Shown here piece after piece: positions 16,748 to 24,645 of a stretch of DNA of 48,943 nt. Below the pieces are notes generated by a model. The model was given only the letters and a program-made list of their open reading frames with translations, did not search any database and was not told the origin of the DNA. The stretch comes from Trichococcus collinsii (lineage in GTDB: Bacteria; Bacillota; Bacilli; Lactobacillales; Aerococcaceae). The translations under genes were made by a program, and so were the position numbers. Every line of letters starts with the position of its first letter. Position 1 is the stretch's first letter. The DNA is taken from NCBI RefSeq assembly GCF_900107505.1, contig NZ_FNQH01000001.1:720901-769843 (forward strand), in the 5' to 3' direction.

Positions 16748-18155
16748 CTGCATCGTCCTCCTCTTCCATCTCCACATCGCTATGGCTGTTCGCTGTGCCC
16801 ATCGCCTTCTGATTCAGCTTAATCTCTTCTTCTTTCTGCGCTCGGAGCATTTCCAGTATTTCCTCCGGATCATCTATATCATCTAGCCATCCTAGTGATA
16901 CCAGCAGCGGGATGAACTCCTGGCTGTCGCTGATTTGTTTAATGATGTCGCTGCGGTTGATTGGAAGATTTGGTTTAAATGAGATCTTGATGCCGTCCAC
17001 ATCGACCGCCTCGCCCTTCAAACTCACGATATTCGCAAGCAAGCGCAAGCGTTCTGTTAACCCGTCTTCCATGTATCCGATCTTTGTGGCCAGAACCAAA
17101 AGCAATCCGAAGAGCTTGTATTTCATAGCCTCACCGGATACGTTTCCGCTGAAATTCTCGTCATTTAGGTTCGGCACGTAGGAAGTCTTGTGGAAATCGT
17201 CTATTAACGCATCAGCTAGTACCTGCACGCCGTTCTCATCGAAGGTATTAACAAGAAACTCAGCATCCCCGCCGTCTTCTTTAGCGGGTGCATTAAGTAC
17301 CACATTCCCATTCATTTCATCGGGACGCTCTTCCGGCAGCGTGAACCCATACAGGACCATCACGGCCTTGATGAAGTTTTCTTTGTCCCGTATCCTGTCG
17401 GTCATCAGTTTGTTGTAGCCATCGATCTGCGGGATTTGTTGCTCAAAGTCCCCTTGTTTCTCTTCGTTGTTGCGGTATTCGGTGACCGGCACATCTTTGT
17501 AGTAGTGAAGCACTACCTTTGGCCTGTCATCCATCAAGCTGCTCTGTGTCAGCTGCATTTCTTTGCTGCGGTATGTGATCACCGCTTTTTTTGTGTAGAT
17601 ATTAAATTCCCAGGTGCGCACACCCTTGATGCTTTGCTTCTCTTTGTAGCGTACCGCAAACAATTTTTCGCGCTCCACAGTGTCATCCACTACCACGAAC
17701 ATGCCCCTAGGATCAATTGCCGCTATTTTGGGCACTGTCTTAAGCGGGTTGTCCGGATGCCGTGATAGATACTGCAATTCCAGCCCGATGCCGTACACTG
17801 AAATATCTTTGGCCAGTTCTTTGTCGTGCTTCCGGATGCGCATGGCATCCAGTGCGTCTATAATCGGATCGATATTCCCGGCTTTCGGCGGCGCGTACGA
17901 TATAGGTGCACCCACAGCAAACCCGACCATCATATCAGTGACATATTTAGCATTATTCACGTAGATTTCTTCTTTTTCATGCGGCGTGCGCACATCAGCA
18001 AGCTCATTCGGCTTGTGCGGCCGCCCGTCGTAGTAGTCACTCAGCATCTGCAGCCTAGCCAGTTCCTTCTGATGCTGCTGCACACACCAGTTGATCACCT
18101 CGAAAGATGGATTAGAGATATCCCCAGCCTCTTCCCTGTCAATCGCTATTGCCAT
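16710..18155 (-). CDS. Portal protein (SPP1 gp6-like)
   Basis: 481 residues. ADVRTPHEKEEIYVNNAKYV, VGFAVGAPISYAPP, YKDVPVTEYRNNEEKQGDFE and SGEAMKYKLFGLLLVLATKI are the conserved blocks of SPP1-type portals. The C-terminus is acidic and disordered. Directly downstream of terL, as expected. It forms the dodecameric DNA channel of the head. Confidence 0.9.
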   Translation of the reverse strand: MAIAIDREEAGDISNPSFEVINWCVQQHQKELARLQMLSDYYDGRPHKPNELADVRTPHEKEEIYVNNAKYVTDMMVGFAVGAPISYAPPKAGNIDPIIDALDAMRIRKHDKELAKDISVYGIGLELQYLSRHPDNPLKTVPKIAAIDPRGMFVVVDDTVEREKLFAVRYKEKQSIKGVRTWEFNIYTKKAVITYRSKEMQLTQSSLMDDRPKVVLHYYKDVPVTEYRNNEEKQGDFEQQIPQIDGYNKLMTDRIRDKENFIKAVMVLYGFTLPEERPDEMNGNVVLNAPAKEDGGDAEFLVNTFDENGVQVLADALIDDFHKTSYVPNLNDENFSGNVSGEAMKYKLFGLLLVLATKIGYMEDGLTERLRLLANIVSLKGEAVDVDGIKISFKPNLPINRSDIIKQISDSQEFIPLLVSLGWLDDIDDPEEILEMLRAQKEEEIKLNQKAMGTANSHSDVEMEEEDDADDQSENQERLDA

Positions 18156-18195
18156 GTCTTTCCTCCTCTCTTATTTTTGGCACAAAAATAGCCGA

Positions 18196-19497
18196 CTATG
18201 ATAGCCAGCTTGGTTTTTTCGATAAAGTTGTCTGCTTTCTGTAGATGACCTTGAACACGAAGTATCTCAATGCATCCATTGCGTGGTCGTGCTCCTTGAT
18301 CGGCTTATCTTCACCCTTCAAAGAGGCTTTAGCATCCCACGTATAAGATCCGAACTCTTGTATCAAGTTCTTGCATGTCCGGCTGAACTTGATAGCACCC
18401 TCGTTCATGGCTGCCGCCGTGGCGCGTATGCCGTCAATCACGTCATTTTTAGCCTTGTCCACCGTGTATCCCTCGTTTTTGAGGGCTGTGATGAAGGATG
18501 CTGCAGATGGATCCACAATGATAGTGACAGATTTCTTGTCCAAGCCGTGCTTTTCTACAAACCTGTTCATTTCTTCCACATATTCCGCATCCGTCTTCTG
18601 CCTTTGCGTCTTACGGCCGGAATAATAATACTCATCCCGCGCGTACCAGGTCTTAAAGTTCCTGCCCCATAAGAGGAAGGCGGTCGGGTTAAGTGTCCCG
18701 TAATCGACAGATATGTAGTTCTTGTCAAACCGCATGTCATCCGGTATGTCTAGTACCATAGTTTCAGGATCGAAGTTGTCGTAAATAATCCCCTCAGACA
18801 TCACCCACAGGCCGAGAATGAACCTCTTGAAGAACACGCCTGAGTACATCCGCTTGTAACGATTCTTGACCTTTTCCGTCAAACTTGGATTGTCGTCCAT
18901 CGTAAAGTGGATATGCAGCGCCATTTTTTCAGCTGCCTTGTCTATCCACTCAGTCTTAAACCAGTGATAGGGTCCTTCCGGGTTCATATTAAACCACAGT
19001 TTGGACCCGTCCACACTACACCGCGCCGTCGCTTGATTGACAAACGATTGTGGCATGAGCGCCGCCTCATCGAAGAAGAAGCCTGCCAGCGTGATCCCTT
19101 GTACCAGGTCTTGGGAACTCTCGTCTTTTCCACCAAACACGAAGAAATAGTTCGTCTTCCCGCCTTTAGAGATGGTCAGAATGTTGTCCGATCGATTATC
19201 ATGCACCTTGTAGCCGCGGCCCCACAGGATGATTTTCAGCGTCCGCAGCACGTTCCGGCGAAATGATCCGATTGTTTTCCCGGCCATCCCGAATTGTTGA
19301 CCGTCGAACTCCGTCATAGCCCACAGGATATAACTGAGTGACATGATGAGCGTCTTCCCGGCCCGTACAGAACCATCGCAGATGATGGCTTCTAGCTCCT
19401 TTAATTTCGGATGCCGCCACCACGTCAGGACCTGCATTTGTTTGTTGCTGAAAGGTGTGAATTTAAAAGATACCTTCGACCGCACGGCCCTACTCAT
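18196..19497 (-). CDS. terL: Terminase large subunit
   Basis: 433 residues. The start at 19497 (MSRAVRSKVSFKFTPFSNKQ) overlaps terS by eight bases and fits better than the longer frame. Walker A DGSVRAGKTLIM, Walker B GFFFDEAALM, and the RNase H-like nuclease acids in ISVDYGTLNPTAFLL, TIIVDPSAASF and HDHAMDALRYF are all present. It translocates DNA into the procapsid and cuts it. Confidence 0.95.
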   Translation of the reverse strand: MSRAVRSKVSFKFTPFSNKQMQVLTWWRHPKLKELEAIICDGSVRAGKTLIMSLSYILWAMTEFDGQQFGMAGKTIGSFRRNVLRTLKIILWGRGYKVHDNRSDNILTISKGGKTNYFFVFGGKDESSQDLVQGITLAGFFFDEAALMPQSFVNQATARCSVDGSKLWFNMNPEGPYHWFKTEWIDKAAEKMALHIHFTMDDNPSLTEKVKNRYKRMYSGVFFKRFILGLWVMSEGIIYDNFDPETMVLDIPDDMRFDKNYISVDYGTLNPTAFLLWGRNFKTWYARDEYYYSGRKTQRQKTDAEYVEEMNRFVEKHGLDKKSVTIIVDPSAASFITALKNEGYTVDKAKNDVIDGIRATAAAMNEGAIKFSRTCKNLIQEFGSYTWDAKASLKGEDKPIKEHDHAMDALRYFVFKVIYRKQTTLSKKPSWLS

Positions 19498-20431
19498 CCA
19501 GATCACCCCATACAGTATCAAGCGATTGATCAATGGCATTCAAGAACCCATCATCATCCGTACCATCTTCACCGCCCAGCGCGTCGGCTTTAGCCTCGGC
19601 CAGTTCCAGGCGCGCTTTTTCCAGTTGGATCTGCATCAGCTCTTTGTTGATATCCTTCACATCATCACCAAAATACTTAAGTAGGACGTCCATCGCCTTG
19701 TTTCGGTCGTACAGCTTCACAGAAACGCCGTCCTTGCCTTTTTTGACCTCTTGGATGATTGAGCCGTCCACCTCATGAGCGTCTTTAAGGATGACAAACG
19801 AACGCTTGTACACTTCCACCTCTCCGGTCTTCTTATCCAAAATAGGATTACCGGCCTTGTCCACTACCTCCAGGACATCGGTGCCGAACTCCACATAATC
19901 AGTGATATCTGCAAATGCTTGTTTTACGTACTCTTGCAGCAGATCGCGAGTGTCTAGATAGATATCCTGATGCATCTGCGATTTAAGTCGATGGATTTCT
20001 TCTTTTACACGAACATTAACCAACAGCCTGGGCCCTGCGGCATTCGCCACTTTATAACTCACGTCATAGGCCTCTTGATATGCCTTCGTTGCATTGAATC
20101 TGTTTTGCAAATATAGTAGACAGAAATTTTTTTGTTTCTCGCTTAGCTCGGTATTACCGTCCAGTTCTTCGATCGCTTTCGGTGTTGCAACATTTTTTTG
20201 TTGCGTGTTGCGTGTTGCAACATTTTTCTTTGGTGTTGCATCTTTTTTGATCGGCGTTGCAGCCCGTTCCTTTTTCGTAGAACTCTTCTTTTCTTTCTTC
20301 CACCCCTCGCGGCTCTTTCGGCTGCGGGCAGTGGCGTACTTGACGCGGTACTTTTCAGCCAGATCCTTCAGGGTGGCATCTGTCTCCTCAAATTCGCGCT
20401 TTAATCCGTCCCAATCAATCAACCTCACCAC
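19490..20431 (-). CDS. terS: Terminase small subunit
   Basis: 313 residues. An N-terminal helix-turn-helix (TLKDLAEKYRVKYATARSRK) is followed by a basic, repetitive linker (roughly residues 45-85, several ATPKK/NVAT units) and then the conserved KQKNFCLLYLQNRFNATKAY oligomerisation region. Long for the family because of the linker. The first codon is GTG and the exact start is uncertain. The linker DNA contains repeated GTGTTGCAACATTTTT-like units that may be the packaging signal. Confidence 0.9.
   Translation of the reverse strand: MVRLIDWDGLKREFEETDATLKDLAEKYRVKYATARSRKSREGWKKEKKSSTKKERAATPIKKDATPKKNVATRNTQQKNVATPKAIEELDGNTELSEKQKNFCLLYLQNRFNATKAYQEAYDVSYKVANAAGPRLLVNVRVKEEIHRLKSQMHQDIYLDTRDLLQEYVKQAFADITDYVEFGTDVLEVVDKAGNPILDKKTGEVEVYKRSFVILKDAHEVDGSIIQEVKKGKDGVSVKLYDRNKAMDVLLKYFGDDVKDINKELMQIQLEKARLELAEAKADALGGEDGTDDDGFLNAIDQSLDTVWGDLDE
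20182..20258. repeat. GTTGCA-rich repeats inside terS, possible pac/cos-associated site
   Basis: GTGTTGCAACATTTTT occurs at 20182-20197 and again near 20212-20227. A related GGTGTTGCATCTTTTTT is at 20231-20247, and GCGTTGCAGC follows. GTTGCAAC is itself palindromic. Terminase recognition sites often lie in terS. The role is inferred. Confidence 0.4.
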
Positions 20432-20457
20432 CTCACATGATTATGTATTTTGGACGC

Positions 20458-20501
20458 AAAAAACCCACCCCGCGACGTAGATAGTCATGAGGTGGGTTTT
20501 T
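20458..20501. terminator. Bidirectional terminator-like hairpin in the late leader
   Basis: AAAAACCCACC pairs with GGTGGGTTTTT around a 21-base loop. On the minus strand the stem is followed by TTTTTT. It lies between the late promoter (20554-20582) and terS, so late transcripts must pass it. This suggests attenuation or antitermination. Confidence 0.65.
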
Positions 20502-20553
20502 GAATATTCTTTTTTGGTTAGCCGCGTGTGTACTCTTGGCTACTATACTACAC

Positions 20554-20583
20554 ATTATGCTTGACAGACCTGATTATGTCAAG
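20554..20583 (-). promoter_or_regulatory. Late-operon promoter with dyad operator
   Basis: On the minus strand TTGACA (20582-20577), 17 bases, then CATAAT (20559-20554). The -35 lies in a dyad CTTGACA/TGTCAAG (20560-20583, 10-base spacer), a likely site for a late regulator such as the ArpU-type protein or a repressor. It would drive terS and all structural genes. Confidence 0.6.
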
Positions 20584-20662
20584 AATTACAGCGGTACCAA
20601 CAAAAGGCGCTCCGTCGTATCCGATTTACCATCATTTATATTTATTTCTTTATATAAACTAC

Positions 20663-20691
20663 TTTACATTGTATAAAGTACGTGATATACT
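20663..20691 (+). promoter_or_regulatory. Promoter A of the accessory block
   Basis: TTTACA, 17 bases, TATACT. The -10 is covered by an inverted repeat AAAGTA/TACTTT with a 7-base spacer. It precedes 20723 by about 30 bases. It shares TATAAAGTACG with promoter B. Confidence 0.75.
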
Positions 20692-20722
20692 TTAGTCAAG
20701 TTAAGAGAGAGGGGAAATTAAA

Positions 20723-20959
20723 ATGATTAAAACAGAATGCATCAAACGTGATTGGGATGGCGCGAACGTATATGAGGAAATCTTGATCAGCGAGGAACTG
20801 AAAGCCCGTCTAGAACAATCCGCAGACATGAACAAGCTTTTTACTGATTTGATGACCATTAAAAGAGATTACCGCATCACCGACATCAAGTTTTATGAAG
20901 CCTTCCCCTTGATCAATCACTATGTTTTATCTGTACAGTACACAAACCCATTCCAATAA
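20723..20959 (+). CDS. Unknown small accessory protein
   Basis: 78 residues (MIKTECIKRDWDGANVYEEI, ending VQYTNPFQ). GAGAGGGGAAA precedes the ATG. First gene of the rightward block, behind its own strong promoter, so it may be expressed independently of the lytic programme. Not recognised. Confidence 0.6.
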   Translation: MIKTECIKRDWDGANVYEEILISEELKARLEQSADMNKLFTDLMTIKRDYRITDIKFYEAFPLINHYVLSVQYTNPFQ

Positions 20960-21013
20960 GACGCCAGGGCGGTTCATCCGCCCGATCATTTTAAATGAAG
21001 GAGGCACCCTGTT

Positions 21014-21184
21014 ATGCATACCAAAGAAAAAAACACGCTTGAAAAAATGATTCGCGAATTCAGTTTGGTGGACTCAGAAAAACGAATGCTAGATAAATAC
21101 CAATGGTTTGCCCTCGCGAGTGGCATCCGCGATGAGGATCTTACTTTAAAACTCATGTTGCAAATTTTCGCAGAACGTCATTAA
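21014..21184 (+). CDS. Unknown small accessory protein
   Basis: 56 residues (MHTKEKNTLEKMIREFSLVD, ending LMLQIFAERH). GAAGGAGG lies 8 bases upstream of ATG 21014. Predicted all-helical. Followed after 13 bases by the next gene, whose ribosome binding site AAGGAGG starts within the stop region. Not recognised. Confidence 0.6.
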   Translation: MHTKEKNTLEKMIREFSLVDSEKRMLDKYQWFALASGIRDEDLTLKLMLQIFAERH

Positions 21185-21197
21185 GGAGGATTTTGAA

Positions 21198-21605
21198 ATG
21201 AAATACTGGTATGAATTGATTCACAGACCCATCGACCTGCACACCCAACCATCCGGCTACACCGATATCGATCGGGACCACATTAATCGCAGTGGTTTCC
21301 CGTTCGGAAAGGTGGCCTATGATCACCCGCTATCCCAGCAGGATCTTTTCCATTACGACATGGCGCCGCTGCCCCTATCTGATTATGTATGCATCGAGAA
21401 TATGAAACCGTCCTTCTTTTCAGCCAACCGGATCAAGATGACCATCGACGTGCTCAACTACTTGGTTCAAAATGAGTTGCTGACAGCCATCTACATCGAG
21501 GGCCACCACGGCTTGCATGTCAATATCGAAGAAATGAAGGAATATGCCCGGGATAACTTCGAGGATCTAAAAAGAATTTACAAGGAATTGAAAAAAACGA
21601 AGTAA
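21198..21605 (+). CDS. Unknown accessory protein
   Basis: 135 residues (MKYWYELIHRPIDLHTQPSG). N-terminal part rich in His, Tyr and Pro (PFGKVAYDHPLSQQDLFHYD). The C-terminal part is helical (EEMKEYARDNFEDLKRIYKE). Resembles large-plasmid and phage accessory proteins of unknown role. Third gene behind promoter A. Confidence 0.6.
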   Translation: MKYWYELIHRPIDLHTQPSGYTDIDRDHINRSGFPFGKVAYDHPLSQQDLFHYDMAPLPLSDYVCIENMKPSFFSANRIKMTIDVLNYLVQNELLTAIYIEGHHGLHVNIEEMKEYARDNFEDLKRIYKELKKTK

Positions 21606-21610
21606 ATCAC

Positions 21611-21639
21611 TTGCGTATATATAAAGTACGGTATATAAT
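21611..21639 (+). promoter_or_regulatory. Promoter B of the accessory block
   Basis: TTGCGT, 17 bases, TATAAT. The spacer and -10 read ATAAAGTACGGTATATAATG, sharing TATAAAGTACG with promoter A and TACGGTATATA with the recombinase promoter region at 48.3 kb. Confidence 0.75.
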
Positions 21640-21706
21640 GTAATTAAGATAAAGAAACGAAATAAGCCGCCGGGAAACCGGCGCACACATTGAGGAGGAA
21701 AATAAA

Positions 21707-22243
21707 ATGTTGAAATTAAGCGTTGTAAATCATGGGGAAGTCGATTTCGAAAAGGAATTCGCGGCCGCTGCTGGCATTATTGCTTACCTGAACGAGAACA
21801 CGGAAGAGCTTTTTGGATGGATCCTGGAGAACGAACCGGATGCGGTTTTACCAGATTTCTCGGAAGCCTCCACATTGGATCAAGTTGAACGAATTTTGAA
21901 GGATTATGACTACAGCTGGTGGACAGTGCAGATCGAAGAGGAGGAAGCTACAATGTTAAACGAAAATCAAAGTTTGGAACAAATCATCGAACTGAAAGAA
22001 ACGATTGACCGCAGCCGCCGGGGGTTGCCTGTTATAGCAATCTACGAAAACAAAGCCGAGATACTTAAGACTCTCGAAGCCACAGGCGACGAAGATGTAA
22101 ATTGGGCGGAATACGTAGCGGATGCCTACTCAGATTTTGAGGATGATGAAAAAATCATTGAGGTCAATCTCGGCAATGGCCTTCCTGAGAAATTCCACGC
22201 TCACGAATTCAAAGCGATTGATGAGTATACCGATCAAAAATAG
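21707..22243 (+). CDS. Acidic accessory protein with possible internal start
   Basis: 178 residues, strongly acidic (for example IEEEEATMLNENQSLEQIIE and DAYSDFEDDEKIIEVN). TGAGGAGG precedes the ATG. An internal AGGAGG (21939-21944 region) sits just before an in-frame ATG at 21953, which would give a 96-residue C-terminal product, so two genes may have fused. The acidity and leading position in a rightward block recall DNA-mimic antirestriction proteins, but no family match is visible. Confidence 0.6.
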   Translation: MLKLSVVNHGEVDFEKEFAAAAGIIAYLNENTEELFGWILENEPDAVLPDFSEASTLDQVERILKDYDYSWWTVQIEEEEATMLNENQSLEQIIELKETIDRSRRGLPVIAIYENKAEILKTLEATGDEDVNWAEYVADAYSDFEDDEKIIEVNLGNGLPEKFHAHEFKAIDEYTDQK

Positions 22244-22292
22244 CAAGCAAGGGGGCTTTGCCCTCTTTTTGCATCAGAGAGGAATGGCGAAC

Positions 22293-22490
22293 ATGGAAAG
22301 CGAAACAATGCGGGAATTGATCAAAAAACTTTTGGATAGCGATGTCAGCGCGTACCGGATCGGGAAAGAAGCCGACATAGCGACAGCCATCATCTTGAAT
22401 CTTAGAAACGGCAAACGCGAGGTTGACAACATTTCTCTTGCTACGGCCGAGAAAATGGCGGCTTATCAGCAAAAAATAGACAACGCATAG
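22293..22490 (+). CDS. Small HTH (XRE/Cro-like) protein
   Basis: 65 residues from ATG 22293, nine bases after GAGAGGA. An ATG at 22284 is too close to it. ELIKKLLDSDVSAYRIGKEA and IILNLRNGKREVDNISLATA have the helix-turn-helix layout of small Cro-like regulators. It could regulate this block. Confidence 0.65.
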   Translation: MESETMRELIKKLLDSDVSAYRIGKEADIATAIILNLRNGKREVDNISLATAEKMAAYQQKIDNA

Positions 22491-22500
22491 GAGGATGGCC

Positions 22501-22965
22501 TTGAAGGATTTGGATCTAATCGGCAAGGAGTTTGGTAGGCTTAAGGTGATCGAACGTTCGCCGAGCAAAAACGGACGATCGCAATGGTTGTGTCAATGCA
22601 GCTGCGGCAATGTCATAGTTGTCCCGGCGAGCTACCTCACCACCGACGACACGCAGTCGTGCGGCTGCCTCAAAAAAGAGCAAGAGCAAATAAATCTCCG
22701 TGAGAAATACGATTCCAAGCGCGTGGATGACGTCGCAGTACAGTTGTTTAAAGGTCAGGAGCCGAGATCCGACAGCACAACGGGGTACCGCGGTGTCCTG
22801 AGATACTACACCAGGGTGTCAAAAGAGGAAAGGTTTAAAGCTTGGATCACAGTAGCAGGTAAGAAGTATTACAAAGCCGGATTCCTGACGGCCGAGGATG
22901 CGTACATGATCGGCAGGAAGGACCTAGAAGAAAAGTATATACCAAAAAAGCCTTCACTCGATTAA
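22501..22965 (+). CDS. AP2-domain DNA-binding protein
   Basis: 154 residues from TTG 22501. The ATG at 22495 directly abuts AGGAGG (22489-22494), leaving no spacer, whereas the TTG has the ideal 6-base gap. The N-terminal part has a Cys cluster (CQCSCGNVIV, then CGC) likely to bind zinc. The C-terminal part (TGYRGVLRYYTRVSKEERFK, then KAGFLTAEDAYMIGRKDLE) is an AP2-like DNA-binding domain, frequent in phage homing-type or regulatory proteins. No nuclease motif is visible. The last codons overlap the terminator. Confidence 0.75.
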   Translation: MKDLDLIGKEFGRLKVIERSPSKNGRSQWLCQCSCGNVIVVPASYLTTDDTQSCGCLKKEQEQINLREKYDSKRVDDVAVQLFKGQEPRSDSTTGYRGVLRYYTRVSKEERFKAWITVAGKKYYKAGFLTAEDAYMIGRKDLEEKYIPKKPSLD

Positions 22966-22982
22966 GAGTGGGGCTTTTTTGG
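22942..22982. terminator. Bidirectional terminator between accessory block and ArpU gene
   Basis: CCAAAAAAGCC pairs with GGCTTTTTTGG, with an inner ACTC/GAGT stem. It ends the rightward accessory transcript and also stops the leftward early operon after the ArpU gene. Confidence 0.85.
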
Positions 22983-23055
22983 TATGTATATTTTTTTCGT
23001 GATGCGGCATGCTCCGAGAGCCACCTCTTCGCGACTCGCAACAACGGCCGATCTG

Positions 23056-23463
23056 TCAGCCCATAAGCTTTAATTTTCGTGCTAATCTATTCAGAAAAGC
23101 GTTCTCGCTAACTCTTATCGCTGCAACGGTCAATCCCAGCTGCTCCGACACATCCGCTTGACAAAGTTGTTCGAAGTATCTCAGCTTTACGACGTTTTGC
23201 ACATCCTTGTTAAACTGACTCAGCGTTATCTCGATCGCATTTTTGTGCATAAGCAGATTGTTAATCCCCTCGTCATCCATGATTTTCACCGCAACGGCTT
23301 CGGTCGGCCGCCCCACTTCGCTTCCGCGTATGCCTCCAGTATTTTCATCCACTCTCATGCTGTCAGGATTCAGGATGCTTTCTCTTCTTTTGTGTATTTC
23401 CTTTTCCAAAGAAGGGTATTCCCGCAAAACGCCCTTCAGGTAATCTCTTGTATAATTCTTCAC
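23056..23463 (-). CDS. ArpU-type late transcription regulator
   Basis: 135 residues. The start is GTG 23463, six bases after AGGAGG. A longer frame to 23523 lacks a ribosome binding site. DYLKGVLREYPSLEKEIHKR and the sigma-region-4-like C-terminus (VVKLRYFEQLCQADVSEQLG and RVSENAFLNRLARKL) mark the ArpU/phage sigma-like family that controls late genes. Last gene of the early operon, next to the late promoter region, fitting that role. Confidence 0.8.
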   Translation of the reverse strand: MKNYTRDYLKGVLREYPSLEKEIHKRRESILNPDSMRVDENTGGIRGSEVGRPTEAVAVKIMDDEGINNLLMHKNAIEITLSQFNKDVQNVVKLRYFEQLCQADVSEQLGLTVAAIRVSENAFLNRLARKLKLMG

Positions 23464-23529
23464 CCTGTCCCTCCTGATTCGCGCCCTTTCGTGCCTGGGC
23501 TGTTGTGATAATTGTACCTGCATTAATAT

Positions 23530-23721
23530 TTAACCGATTATCGTTTCCAACTCTTCGTGCGTCATGTAGCCCATATACTGCAAGTCCAATTCATCTATCA
23601 CTTTATATGTCAATTCGTTTGTATAGCCGATATACCATTCGTTCCGCGCGTTGTGCTTGAAATCCCACGCCTCAGCATACACCAGCCGCTTCTTCTTCCT
23701 TGCCCGATAGATATGATACAC
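23530..23721 (-). CDS. Unknown small early protein
   Basis: 63 residues (MYHIYRARKKKRLVYAEAWD, ending THEELETIIG). Basic N-terminus, aromatic-rich. Two bases after the upstream stop. Not recognised. Confidence 0.6.
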   Translation of the reverse strand: MYHIYRARKKKRLVYAEAWDFKHNARNEWYIGYTNELTYKVIDELDLQYMGYMTHEELETIIG

Positions 23722-23723
23722 GG

Positions 23724-24035
23724 TCAGCCCTCCTTGGATTCAAATAAATATCTTGCCTTCTGTCTGAATTGCGCTTTTATCTGTTTTTCGTCAGTCAGTT
23801 TCAACTGATGGAATAATTTTTCGTGTTGCGGACAAAAGTCGTGCCCGACGTGTTCAGTTGCACAACCATCACACATAGGCAAGTCGCACGTTTCCAATCT
23901 CCCTTGATTCTTGAAATCTTGGAAATCCCTGTAAAAAATCGTACTGTGGTAATCTATTATGAAATCGCATAGGCGAGTAGCTGATTTTTTGCCGCACACT
24001 CCGCAAGGGTTCTTGAATATATCAGGATCATTCAT
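23724..24035 (-). CDS. Unknown Cys-rich early protein
   Basis: 103 residues with CGVCG, LC, ETCDLPMCDGCATEH and HDFCPQHEK clusters. These are likely one or two zinc-binding sites. Sits three bases from its neighbours. Function unknown. Confidence 0.65.
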   Translation of the reverse strand: MNDPDIFKNPCGVCGKKSATRLCDFIIDYHSTIFYRDFQDFKNQGRLETCDLPMCDGCATEHVGHDFCPQHEKLFHQLKLTDEKQIKAQFRQKARYLFESKEG

Positions 24036-24037
24036 CC

Positions 24038-24466
24038 CTATACCTCCGAGCCTTTACAAAACTGGCAGCTTGTTCCGCAACGCAGCCACTCCTCGCTGCC
24101 TTCCGCATACCCGGGATCGTCCTTGTACCCGCCATATTTATGGATGAGGACGTTAATGCATCTTTCGCAAGAGGTTGCAGCAATGATGATTGCTTCGTTT
24201 AACGTGTACTCTCCGGCATTGGCGATATTAAGAACTAACCCTTGATTCCAAGTTTCGTTCGCTCTCATGATCTCTTTGCAACGAGTGTTTGCGGTATCAT
24301 CTATTTTCAGGTAGGAGGTTGTCAATTGGAACGGGAACCGCGAGACTTGAATGTGCGGGCCATCAAACATTGGGGGCGTCCAATCTGTTTTATTCGTTTC
24401 GATTACTTTTCCATCCATGTCCTCATACCACAATGTCTTCAGATGTTTTTCTCTATCAATTTTCAT
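24038..24466 (-). CDS. Unknown early protein with Cys clusters
   Basis: 142 residues. Middle part ATSCERCINVLIHKYGG and C-terminus WLRCGTSCQFCKGSEV contain four or more paired cysteines, probably zinc-binding. Recurrent in Lactobacillales prophages as far as I recall. Role unknown. Confidence 0.6.
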   Translation of the reverse strand: MKIDREKHLKTLWYEDMDGKVIETNKTDWTPPMFDGPHIQVSRFPFQLTTSYLKIDDTANTRCKEIMRANETWNQGLVLNIANAGEYTLNEAIIIAATSCERCINVLIHKYGGYKDDPGYAEGSEEWLRCGTSCQFCKGSEV

Positions 24467-24645
24467 TCAACTTCCTCCCATCTAAAAAAGTGAATATCAT
24501 CATCTATCCTCTTGTACAAATTTCCGTCAGTGATCTTAAACAACGTTGTTACGCCATTCTTTTTTGTTGCATACAGATCATGCTTGATGTAAACAACATC
24601 GCCATAAAGCGCCTTTAACTTATCGACTGCCTCTTGTCTGGTCAT
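24463..24645 (-). CDS. Unknown small early protein
   Basis: 60 residues (MTRQEAVDKLKALYGDVVYI, ending DDDIHFFRWEEVE). Overlaps both neighbours by four bases. Similar in design to 26072-26284, another small LYKRI/LYKKI-containing protein, so the two may be distant paralogues. Confidence 0.6.
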   Translation of the reverse strand: MTRQEAVDKLKALYGDVVYIKHDLYATKKNGVTTLFKITDGNLYKRIDDDIHFFRWEEVE

